Shown here piece by piece: positions 6,903-13,228 of a stretch of DNA of 17,694 nucleotides. The DNA comes from Flavobacteriaceae bacterium (GTDB lineage: Bacteria; Bacteroidota; Bacteroidia; Flavobacteriales; Flavobacteriaceae): positions 1 through 17,694 of the forward strand of contig NZQO01000119.1 in assembly GCA_002693605.1 (NCBI GenBank). The letters are read 5' to 3'. The notes below the pieces were generated by a model. That model was not told the DNA's origin. It searched no databases and worked only from the letters and a program-made list of their open reading frames with translations. Made by a program: the position numbers and the translations under genes. Each line of letters begins with the position of its first letter. Positions within the stretch are counted from its first letter, which is position 1.

Positions 6903-7694
6903 TTATTCGCCGGTAAGGGCTTCGAGCGCGGAGGTTATTTCGGGCATTGCCTTAAGTGCCTCTTCATAGCCGATGTTATAAATTGTATTGGCCTTTTTCA
7001 TATCAAACGTGCCGTACTGTTCCAATACCTGCGGCATAAGTACGTAGTGGCAACGCTCCAATTTCAGCAGTGAAGAATATCGCGTGGCTATTTGATAGAC
7101 GCGTTCCGAAACCCGATAGGTATTCGTTAATTTCGATGGCTCAATTTTCTGCAGGGGGTTAACGTAAACGCCAATAATGAAGTCGCATTTATCTAACAGC
7201 GGTTCTACCGGGAAGTTATTTACAATGCCACCATCGGCGTACAAGGTTCCTTTAATATCGTAGGGCGAAAACATGAGCGGAAACGCTGACGATGCAAGTA
7301 TGGCATCGACCACAGGGCCGGACTGGAAAATTTTGTTACGCCCACGAACCAAGTCGGTGGCGGCAACGAATAGTGTTTTTTGCAAGCTCTCGAACGAGTC
7401 CGTATCGAAGTACCGCTGAAATTGTTTCTTGAACTTAGACAAATCAATAATTCCCGGTTTTCCAAAGGCGAAATTGGAAAGGGTAAAGATGGACGATTCC
7501 TTGAATATCGCCAATATTTCATCGGGCGTCCTTCCGGATGCATAGAGCGCCCCCACCAAAGCGCCCGCACTCGAGCCGGAAAGTAGTTGAGGGTGTATGT
7601 TTGCTTCGGCCAGCGCCTTAAGCACGCCAATGTGCGCCACTCCCTTCACGCCGCCGCCGGATAGTACCAGCCCTATCTTTTTTCCATTGCCCAT
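6903..7694 (-). CDS. Patatin-like phospholipase family protein
   Basis: This is a serine acyl hydrolase of 263 residues using a Ser-Asp dyad. The oxyanion segment GGGVKG is at 13-18. The nucleophile elbow GSSAG is at 40-44, with Ser42 as nucleophile. The catalytic DGG is at 154-156 within LYADGGIVNNFP. These spacings match the short bacterial patatins of the RssA/YchK group. There is no signal peptide or membrane helix, so it is probably cytoplasmic or peripheral. The phospholipid or other ester substrate cannot be told from sequence. It is a single gene. A TATATTTG box 24 bp upstream suggests its own promoter with a short leader, and the bidirectional terminator of tRNA-Lys lies downstream. 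Confidence 0.92.
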   Translation of the reverse strand: MGNGKKIGLVLSGGGVKGVAHIGVLKALAEANIHPQLLSGSSAGALVGALYASGRTPDEILAIFKESSIFTLSNFAFGKPGIIDLSKFKKQFQRYFDTDSFESLQKTLFVAATDLVRGRNKIFQSGPVVDAILASSAFPLMFSPYDIKGTLYADGGIVNNFPVEPLLDKCDFIIGVYVNPLQKIEPSKLTNTYRVSERVYQIATRYSSLLKLERCHYVLMPQVLEQYGTFDMKKANTIYNIGYEEALKAMPEITSALEALTGE

Positions 7695-7717
7695 AGGCCC
7701 TTGTTACCTTTTAATTT

Positions 7718-7725
7718 CAAATATA
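7718..7725 (-). promoter_or_regulatory. -7 promoter element for the patatin-like gene
   Basis: TATATTTG on the minus strand fits TAnnTTTG. Transcription would begin near 7712, 18 nt before the ATG at 7694. The -33 region reads ACTTTTACC, a weak match. Confidence 0.55.
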
Positions 7726-7811
7726 AAACTATCCAATCTGCGGTAAAAGTTCAATTATAAAACTCAGTATTAAAAATATCACCTAAACTATGATACTTTT
7801 CCATTTTTAGG

Positions 7812-7819
7812 TACATTTG
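7812..7819 (+). promoter_or_regulatory. -7 promoter element for tRNA-Leu
   Basis: TACATTTG fits TAnnTTTG, 11 bp before the tRNA 5' end, the same layout as for tRNA-Lys. A clear TTTG at -33 is not visible. Confidence 0.55.
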
Positions 7820-7830
7820 CCGCACCAAAA

Positions 7831-7914
7831 GCCCAGGTGCTGGCACTGGTAGACAGGCATGGTTGAGGGCCATGTGTCCATTAGGGCGTGTGGGTTCGAG
7901 TCCCATCCTGGGCA
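7831..7914 (+). tRNA. tRNA-Leu, anticodon GAG
   Basis: An 84-nt class II tRNA. The acceptor is GCCCAGG with CCTGGGC, the anticodon stem CATGG/CCATG surrounds loop TTGAGGG (anticodon GAG), and there is a long variable arm (GTCC, loop ATTA, GGGC). The T arm is GTGGG/CCCAT around TTCGAGT. The discriminator is A and CCA is not encoded. Confidence 0.97.
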
Positions 7915-7920
7915 CGCAAG

Positions 7921-7948
7921 ACCACTAAGTTTTCTTAGTGGTTTTTTT
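7921..7948 (+). terminator. Intrinsic terminator after tRNA-Leu
   Basis: ACCACTAAG (7921-7929), loop TTTT, CTTAGTGGT (7934-7942), followed by a run of T. It isolates the tRNA from the carotenoid locus. The 178 bp from here to the next gene hold no supported gene apart from the operator candidate described separately. Confidence 0.9.
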
Positions 7949-8047
7949 ATGCCCATCGCCTTGGGGAAAGTAATCATCTGGAATTGGCTAATACGCCAAT
8001 GAAAGGAAACGGAAATCTTCTCATCTTCCCCATGGGTCCCTCAGTAC

Positions 8048-8077
8048 TGTTTATAATATTTCACAAAATATTAAACA
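8048..8077. promoter_or_regulatory. Candidate operator upstream of merR (TGTTTA-N18-TAAACA)
   Basis: TGTTTA (8048-8053) and TAAACA (8072-8077) are perfect inverted half-sites 18 bp apart, 49 bp before the merR start codon. The right half covers the expected -33 region of a degenerate -7 box, TACTTTCA (8094-8101). The same half-sites at the same spacing recur at the crtI promoter, suggesting autoregulation. Confidence 0.6.
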
Positions 8078-8126
8078 ATATTATTATTTTTCGTACTTTC
8101 ACCACATAAAATTATCACCAAGGCAC

Positions 8127-9050
8127 ATGCAGGTAAAGACTGAATTCAGCATTAAGGACCTCGAAAACTTAAGCGGCGTCAAGGCGCACACTATAAGAAT
8201 CTGGGAGAAACGGTATAACCTGCTGGAACCTGACCGGACCGATACCAATATTAGGAAGTATGACCTGCGCCATCTCAAAAAACTGTTGAACGTTGCCTTT
8301 TTGTATAATGAAGGACATAAAATCTCAAAGATAGCAGAACTGGGTGAGAGCGAAATCCAAAACCTAATTAAGGAGCAATCTGAACGGCAAAAGGAAATTT
8401 ACGCCATACAGTCGTTCAAACAGGCCATGTTTGCCTTCGACTCACAACTGTTTTCGGCCACGTATAAAAAACTAACGGCAGAGCAACCCTTCAATGAAAT
8501 TTTCTTCCAGGTATTTCTTCCATTGTTGGAGGAAATAGGACTTCTTTGGCAAACGGGCACGATAGATCCGGCGCACGAGCGCTTTATTTCGGAACTCATA
8601 AAACAAAAGATAATAATCCATATAGAGGAAGCACAATCGGAGAGAAAAACTGCCGGTCCTACCCTATTCACGCTGTACCTGCCCTACGGAGAGATCCATG
8701 AAATCGGCTTGCTGTACGCTAACTACGAAATTTTACGGGCCGGCTTCAAGACTATTTACCTAGGTGCCAACATTCCGCTGGATAATTTAAAGCACATCCG
8801 GAGTCACCACGACGACGTAATTTTCCTTTCGTATTTTACCGTAACTCCAGAAAGAGGCGCACTGGAAGACTACCTAACCAATTACCAAAACGAAATTTGC
8901 GGCAAGACCCCTTGCGAAATTTGGCTTATGGGACAACAAGCCCAGGCCTTAGACAAAAAATCATTGGCCAAGAACCGCAACGTGAGTATCATTTCATCTA
9001 TAAATCAACTAACCTCTAAATTAGAATCATTAAAAATATCACAAATTTAA
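8127..9050 (+). CDS. MerR-family regulator with cobalamin-binding-like domain (CarH/LitR-like), probable regulator of the carotenoid genes
   Basis: This is a predicted transcription factor of 307 residues. Residues 5-70 are a MerR-type winged helix (FSIKDLENLSGVKAHTIRIWEKRYNLLEPDRT). Residues 95-170 correspond to the four-helix cap domain and 175-300 to the B12-binding fold. The lower axial cobalamin ligand motif ExHxxG is intact (EIHEIG, His191), followed by YLGANIPLDNL. In CarH the cap carries W-x9-E-H; here it is Trp141 ... Glu151-Arg152, so the histidine is replaced, and the downstream GG is GQQ. CarH/LitR proteins repress carotenoid genes in the dark as an adenosylcobalamin-bound tetramer. 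A lineage member may or may not still sense light. It lies 49 bp before crtI on the same strand, and both promoters share an inverted repeat. Confidence 0.88.
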   Translation: MQVKTEFSIKDLENLSGVKAHTIRIWEKRYNLLEPDRTDTNIRKYDLRHLKKLLNVAFLYNEGHKISKIAELGESEIQNLIKEQSERQKEIYAIQSFKQAMFAFDSQLFSATYKKLTAEQPFNEIFFQVFLPLLEEIGLLWQTGTIDPAHERFISELIKQKIIIHIEEAQSERKTAGPTLFTLYLPYGEIHEIGLLYANYEILRAGFKTIYLGANIPLDNLKHIRSHHDDVIFLSYFTVTPERGALEDYLTNYQNEICGKTPCEIWLMGQQAQALDKKSLAKNRNVSIISSINQLTSKLESLKISQI

Positions 9051-9067
9051 TACGAGGGCGTTTATTT

Positions 9068-9097
9068 TGTTTAATTTTTAATTACTTTCGTTAAACA
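9068..9097. promoter_or_regulatory. Candidate operator over the crtI promoter (TGTTTA-N18-TAAACA)
   Basis: A perfect 10-bp inverted repeat, TTTTGTTTAA (9065-9074) and TTAAACAAAA (9091-9100), brackets the likely -7 box TACTTTCG (9083-9090). The core TGTTTA-N18-TAAACA matches the one upstream of merR in sequence and spacing. A protein bound here would cover the promoter and the start of transcription, as expected for repression. Confidence 0.65.
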
Positions 9098-9099
9098 AA

Positions 9100-10560
9100 A
9101 TGAAACAGAACATTTCCATTATCGGTTCCGGATTTTCTTCCCTTGCCGCGTCCTGCTACCTCGCGAAGGCCGGGCATACCGTAACTATTTTCGAGAAGAA
9201 CGCCACAATTGGGGGCAGGGCCCGGCAGTTCAAAAAAGAAGGTTTCACGTTCGACATGGGCCCTACGTGGTACTGGATGCCCGATGTATTCGAGCGGTTT
9301 TTTGCCGATTTCGGAAAGCGACCGGAAGATTTCTACAGTCTTGAAAAACTAGCACCGGCCTATTCAGTATACTTCGGAAAGGAAGATTTTATTACCATTG
9401 AGGATACGCTCGAGAAAATCTACCGCACTTTTGAGAACGAAGAACCAGGAAGCGCTGAGAAACTTCGCAAGTTCATTACCGAGGCACAGGATAACTACGA
9501 GGTCGCCATCAAAAATCTGGTATATCGTCCCGGCGTTTCCCCGCTGGAACTCGTTACACCCGTAACGGTAAGGAAAATAGACCAGTTTTTCAGCACCATC
9601 AGTAAAAAGGTCAGGAAGGAATTCAACAATCCCAGGCTCGTTTCCATCTTGGAGTTCCCGGTATTGTTCCTGGGCGCAAAGCCCTCCAACACCCCGGCGT
9701 TTTACAGTTTTATGAATTATGCCGATTTCGGCCTGGGAACATTCCACCCCCAAAAAGGGATGTACTCGGTAATTGAGGGAATGGCTTCTCTGGCACGTAG
9801 TCTTGGAGTAACCATAGAGACCAACAGCAATGTCGAGAAAATTGAAGTGCAGGACAAAAACGCCATCGGCCTCGTTATAAATGGACAGCTCGTGCCCTCG
9901 GAAATCGTCCTGAGCGGGGCCGACTATCACCACACCGAAACCTTGTTGGAAGATCGCTACCGGCAATATTCTGAAAAGTACTGGGGCAACAAAACGTTTG
10001 CGCCCTCATCGTTGCTATTTTACGTGGGTTTTGAAACGCCCATAAAAAATGTGGAACACCATACGCTGTTCTTCGATGTCGATTTCGAAGCGCATGCCAG
10101 GGCAATTTACGATACCCCACAGTGGCCCGAGAATCCGCTTTTCTATGCCAGCTTTCCATCAAAAACCGATGCGAGCGTAGCGCCAGAGGGCAAGGAGGCC
10201 GGTATTTTCCTAATTCCCCTGGCGCCCGGAATAAAGGATACTCCGGTTTTACGAGAAGCCTATTTCGAAAAAATTATCGCCCGTTTTGAGGCGCTAACCA
10301 ACCAAGAAGTAAAAAAATCCGTTATATTTAAAGAATCGTATTGCTTAAACGATTTTGTGGAAGACTACAATTCGTACAAGGGAAATGCCTACGGCTTGGC
10401 AAATACGCTCTTGCAGACCGCATTTTTACGGCCTAACTTAAAGAGCAAAAAAGTCAAGAACCTATTTTTTACGGGACAGCTTACCGTTCCCGGACCGGGG
10501 GTGCCGCCCTCGCTGATCTCGGGTAAATTGGCCGCAGGTTTAATTGAAAAAGAAAAATAA
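9100..10560 (+). CDS. crtI: Phytoene desaturase
   Basis: This is a flavoprotein that introduces double bonds into 15-cis-phytoene, in the four-step CrtI type giving all-trans-lycopene. Its 486 residues are normal for CrtI. The N-terminus has the FAD dinucleotide-binding signature IIGSGFSSLAASCYLAKAGH, then EKNATIGGRARQF. Next comes FDMGPTWYWMPDVFERFF, typical of CrtI. The C-terminal CrtI signature is FFTGQLTVPGPGVPPSLISG (near 455-475). It is the first enzyme gene of the crt cluster. The ATG at 9100 lies only 9 nt after the candidate -7 box, so the mRNA may be nearly leaderless. Its end touches crtB. A ketolase-like or hydroxyneurosporene desaturase role is less likely given the crtB, crtZ and crtYcd neighbours. 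Confidence 0.96.
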   Translation: MKQNISIIGSGFSSLAASCYLAKAGHTVTIFEKNATIGGRARQFKKEGFTFDMGPTWYWMPDVFERFFADFGKRPEDFYSLEKLAPAYSVYFGKEDFITIEDTLEKIYRTFENEEPGSAEKLRKFITEAQDNYEVAIKNLVYRPGVSPLELVTPVTVRKIDQFFSTISKKVRKEFNNPRLVSILEFPVLFLGAKPSNTPAFYSFMNYADFGLGTFHPQKGMYSVIEGMASLARSLGVTIETNSNVEKIEVQDKNAIGLVINGQLVPSEIVLSGADYHHTETLLEDRYRQYSEKYWGNKTFAPSSLLFYVGFETPIKNVEHHTLFFDVDFEAHARAIYDTPQWPENPLFYASFPSKTDASVAPEGKEAGIFLIPLAPGIKDTPVLREAYFEKIIARFEALTNQEVKKSVIFKESYCLNDFVEDYNSYKGNAYGLANTLLQTAFLRPNLKSKKVKNLFFTGQLTVPGPGVPPSLISGKLAAGLIEKEK

Positions 10561-10564
10561 AATC

Positions 10565-11407
10565 GTGAAAGAAATTTTTGACACCGTATCGCGCAGCTGT
10601 AGCCAATACGTGACCCAGGCGTACAGCACCTCCTTTTCGCTAGCCACGAAAATGCTCGCTCCTTCCATACGGCAGGATATCTATAACATCTATGGCTTTG
10701 TGCGGTTTGCCGATGAGATTGTAGATTCGTTCAACGAGTATCCGCAGCAATTACTATTTGAAAGGTTCGAAACCGATTTATCGAACGCCCTGCAAGAAAA
10801 GATCAGCCTAAACCCTATACTCAATTCGTTTCAACATACCGTACACCGCTATGCCATAGACCAGCACCTTATCGATGCCTTTATGAAAAGTATGCGTCAG
10901 GATTTAAGTAAAACGAATTACCTGAACGAAGCCGAATACCACGACTATATTTACGGCTCGGCCGATGTGGTAGGGCTCATGTGCCTCAAGGTATTTGTGA
11001 AGGGCGACTTGGAAAAGTACGATGCCCTGAAGGATTCGGCACAGCACCTTGGCTCCGCCTTCCAAAAGGTCAATTTCCTGAGGGATTTGAAGGATGATTT
11101 TGAAGGGCTCAATCGTACGTACTTTCCCAATACGAACCTGCACGCACTCGACGAGATTTCAAAGGAAAAAATAATCGCCGAAATCGAAGAAGATTTCAGA
11201 TTGGGCTACCAAGGCATCCTGCACCTGCCGGCAGAGGCAAAATTTGGCGTGTATATGGCCTATAGGTACTATCGCCGACTGTTAAAAAAACTGCACCGCA
11301 CCCCTGCGCTGGAAATCAAGAACAAGCGCATTCGCGTGCCAAACTATGAAAAATTCGGGTTGCTAACGCGTTGTTACGTCAAGTACCAATTGAAATTGGT
11401 AAGATAA
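10565..11407 (+). CDS. crtB: Phytoene synthase
   Basis: This enzyme condenses two geranylgeranyl diphosphates head to head to 15-cis-phytoene. It has 280 residues from GTG at 10565, and starts KEIFDTVSRSCSQYVTQAYSTSFS as flavobacterial homologues do. An in-frame TTG at 10544 would give 287 residues and a 17-bp overlap with crtI. There is no ATG near the expected N-terminus. The two Mg-diphosphate motifs are FADEIVD (Asp50, Asp54) and NFLRDLKDD (Asp174, Asp178), followed by RTYFP. The GTG is 4 nt after the crtI stop, so translation is probably coupled. Squalene synthases share the fold, but length, motifs and neighbours favour CrtB. Confidence 0.95.
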   Translation: MKEIFDTVSRSCSQYVTQAYSTSFSLATKMLAPSIRQDIYNIYGFVRFADEIVDSFNEYPQQLLFERFETDLSNALQEKISLNPILNSFQHTVHRYAIDQHLIDAFMKSMRQDLSKTNYLNEAEYHDYIYGSADVVGLMCLKVFVKGDLEKYDALKDSAQHLGSAFQKVNFLRDLKDDFEGLNRTYFPNTNLHALDEISKEKIIAEIEEDFRLGYQGILHLPAEAKFGVYMAYRYYRRLLKKLHRTPALEIKNKRIRVPNYEKFGLLTRCYVKYQLKLVR

Positions 11408-11419
11408 CCAGTATCTTTG
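11384..11419 (+). promoter_or_regulatory. Internal promoter for crtZ-crtYcd with overlapping inverted repeat
   Basis: TTG at 11390-11392, a 19-bp spacer and TATCTTTG at 11412-11419 fit the Bacteroidota consensus. Transcription would start near 11425, 40 nt before crtZ. A perfect inverted repeat, TACCAATT-GA-AATTGGTA (11384-11401), sits on the -33 element at the very end of crtB. Confidence 0.6.
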
Positions 11420-11464
11420 CGCAAGACACCCAAAGCGAATCTACTAATTGTTTTTTTTTCTGAA

Positions 11465-11914
11465 ATGGATATTTTTCTCTGGATATTGACATTTGTTACC
11501 ACCTTCTGCATTATGGAATTTATGGCTTGGTTTACCCATAAATATATTATGCACGGTTTCTTATGGAGTCTACATAAAGATCACCATAAAAAGGACCATG
11601 GCAGCTGGTGGGAGCGAAACGACCTGTTTTTTATCTTTTACGCTACGGTAAGCATTGGGTGCTTTGTGGCCTGGCAATATTACGATGTATGGGCCGGGCT
11701 GCCGGTAGGACTCGGAATTTTCGCCTACGGGGCCACCTATTTCCTGGTGCACGATATATTTATACACCAACGGTTCAAGATGTTCCGCAATGCCAATAAT
11801 TGGTATGCCAAGGGAATACGGCGCGCGCATAAAATACACCACAAACACCTTGGGAAGAATAAGGGTGAGTGCTTCGGGATGCTGTTTCCGCCGCTGAAAT
11901 ATTTCAAGAAATAG
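11465..11914 (+). CDS. crtZ: Beta-carotene hydroxylase
   Basis: This is a membrane di-iron hydroxylase of the fatty-acid-hydroxylase superfamily. It adds 3- and 3'-hydroxyls to beta-carotene, giving beta-cryptoxanthin and then zeaxanthin. It has 149 residues from ATG at 11465. The diagnostic histidine boxes are complete: HKYIMH (25-30), HKDHH (37-41), HDIFIH (96-101) and HKIHH (122-126). Hydrophobic segments lie near 3-22, 54-72 and 78-98. An upstream TTG (11417) is in frame but falls inside a promoter box, so it is rejected as the start. It sits 57 bp after crtB and 2 bp before the cyclase gene. Confidence 0.96.
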   Translation: MDIFLWILTFVTTFCIMEFMAWFTHKYIMHGFLWSLHKDHHKKDHGSWWERNDLFFIFYATVSIGCFVAWQYYDVWAGLPVGLGIFAYGATYFLVHDIFIHQRFKMFRNANNWYAKGIRRAHKIHHKHLGKNKGECFGMLFPPLKYFKK

Positions 11915-11916
11915 CG

Positions 11917-12612
11917 ATGGACACACTTTATCTGTGGCTTAACCTAGGGTCGTTTTCCATCCCGTTTCTATTCAGTTTCCATCCGCGGCTCCAGTTCCAT
12001 AAAAAATGGCCGGCATTTTTCCCCGCACTGTTTATTATGATGGCGGTCTTCCTTCCTTGGGACATTCTGTTTACGGAGTCCGGATTCTGGGGCTTCAATA
12101 GTAAATATGTTACGGACGCCTATTTTCTTGGTCTTCCACTAGAAGAATGGCTCTTTTTTCTGTGTATTCCCTATGCCTGTATCTTCACACATTATGCACT
12201 GCTAACGTTATTCCCGGATTTTAGGTTCTCCAAACGCGCTACAGACATTATTTACTTACTACTCGTCACTTCCCTAATCTTGGCATTGTGGTATTATTAC
12301 GATAGGTGGTACACCTTTGTAAATTTCAGCTATGCGCTTATACTCCTGGGCCTCGTATATAACAGTAACAGCTCACTACTGCGTAGTTTCTTTGCCACCT
12401 ATTTAGTAATCCTCATCCCATTTTTTCTGGTGAATGGCGCCTTGACGGGCTATTTTACCGAAACACCGGTAGTTTGGTATAACAATGCCGAAAATATGGG
12501 ACTTCGCTTGGGAACGATTCCCGTGGAGGACATTATCTACAATCTTGGAATGCTCCTAACGGTATTATGGTGCACCGAAATGTTCCTAGCTCGTAAATCT
12601 TCTACGAATTAA
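11917..12612 (+). CDS. crtYcd: Fused CrtYcd-type lycopene beta-cyclase
   Basis: This is an integral membrane lycopene cyclase of 231 residues with two tandem lycopene-cyclase domains. They correspond to the separate CrtYc and CrtYd subunits of actinobacteria and to the cyclase half of fungal bifunctional proteins. The first repeat carries PWDILFTESGFWGF and the signature PLEEWLFF (74-81). The second carries GLRLGTIPVEDIIYN with PVED (202-205). About six membrane helices are apparent. It converts lycopene to beta-carotene, the substrate of the hydroxylase encoded just upstream. ATG at 11917 follows the crtZ stop by 2 nt. Its TAA stop shares bases with the stop of the convergent tlpA-like gene. 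Confidence 0.94.
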   Translation: MDTLYLWLNLGSFSIPFLFSFHPRLQFHKKWPAFFPALFIMMAVFLPWDILFTESGFWGFNSKYVTDAYFLGLPLEEWLFFLCIPYACIFTHYALLTLFPDFRFSKRATDIIYLLLVTSLILALWYYYDRWYTFVNFSYALILLGLVYNSNSSLLRSFFATYLVILIPFFLVNGALTGYFTETPVVWYNNAENMGLRLGTIPVEDIIYNLGMLLTVLWCTEMFLARKSSTN

Positions 12613-13172
12613 TTGGTTAAGAGGGCATCTATCGTTTCCCGAACGGTCTTACTATCCCACTTTGCCGCGCCGGTTTCCGCCATTACGATTGTGCCTTTCT
12701 TTGAAATAAGAAACGTTGTAGGAAGGACATTTGAGGTGAGCACTTGCGGGGCGCTATACGACTGCAAATATACTGGTATCGAAAAACCCTTCTTCTGTAG
12801 AAAGCGTTCCACCACTTCACGGTCTTCCGAAGTAACAAAATAGAAATCGACATTTTTATCCTTGTAGCTATCGTAGAGATTCTGTAAGCTGGGCATTTCG
12901 GCAATGCAGGGCGGGCACCACGTTGCCCAATAATTCAGTACGATAACCCGGCCCTTAGATACCTCGAAGTTGATTTTGGCGCCCTCTAAATTTGTTAGTT
13001 GCCAATCATAATCGGTTATGACTTCCCTATCATTCTCCGCAACTTCCGAAGGGCTAAGTGAAACGAGTCGTTGCACGAAAACCTTGATTGGCACACTTGT
13101 TTGTGGAATTAGAAGAAAACCAATTATTACTATGAACAGCAGATTGCCCCAATTTTTTCGTAAAAATTCCAT
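12609..13172 (-). CDS. TlpA-like membrane-anchored thiol-disulfide oxidoreductase
   Basis: This is a thioredoxin-fold protein of 187 residues. Residues 8-24 form an uncleaved membrane anchor (or signal) ending before a periplasmic linker. The redox domain begins near residue 55, with active site WATWCPPC (Cys86 and Cys89), the cis-proline loop VLPTTFLI, and the TlpA/ResA-like phrase VIVLNYWATWCPPCIAEMPSLQ. Such proteins reduce disulfides outside the cytoplasm, for example in cytochrome c maturation, but no partner gene is nearby. It lies 56 bp downstream of the aconitase gene. A hairpin fills that gap and contains the only plausible ribosome-binding site, and no separate promoter is visible. 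The TTAA at 12609-12612 ends both this gene and crtYcd. Confidence 0.92.
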   Translation of the reverse strand: MEFLRKNWGNLLFIVIIGFLLIPQTSVPIKVFVQRLVSLSPSEVAENDREVITDYDWQLTNLEGAKINFEVSKGRVIVLNYWATWCPPCIAEMPSLQNLYDSYKDKNVDFYFVTSEDREVVERFLQKKGFSIPVYLQSYSAPQVLTSNVLPTTFLISKKGTIVMAETGAAKWDSKTVRETIDALLTN

Positions 13173-13175
13173 ATG

Positions 13176-13209
13176 AAAAAACCCTCCTTATAGATTACAA
13201 GGAGGGTTT
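13176..13209 (-). terminator. Hairpin between acn and the tlpA-like gene: terminator and/or Shine-Dalgarno mask
   Basis: On the minus strand AAACCCTCCTT (13209-13199) pairs over 11 bp with AAGGAGGGTTT (13189-13179) across a 9-nt loop, followed by more T. This is a good rho-independent terminator for acn. The same 3' arm contains AAGGAGG, which ends 9-10 nt before the ATG at 13172 and is complementary to the 16S 3' end, so folding would hide that ribosome-binding site. Confidence 0.8.
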
Positions 13210-13228
13210 ATAAGATTATAATTACACG

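Noticed and set aside
7949..8002. 17-residue open frame between the tRNA-Leu terminator and merR
   Set aside because: It starts at the end of the terminator T-run, has no promoter or conserved feature, and such short frames are expected by chance.
9364..9966. 200-codon open frame on the minus strand within crtI
   Set aside because: It lies antisense inside a firmly identified phytoene desaturase gene, with no recognisable domain and no promoter.
11417..11464. Upstream TTG start that would lengthen the crtZ product by 16 residues
   Set aside because: The TTG is part of a perfect TATCTTTG promoter box, and the ATG at 11465 begins directly at the first membrane helix as in homologues.
11869..11916. 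Upstream start for the lycopene cyclase inside crtZ
   Set aside because: ATG at 11917 gives a normal first membrane helix; the upstream extension is translated crtZ sequence in another frame.
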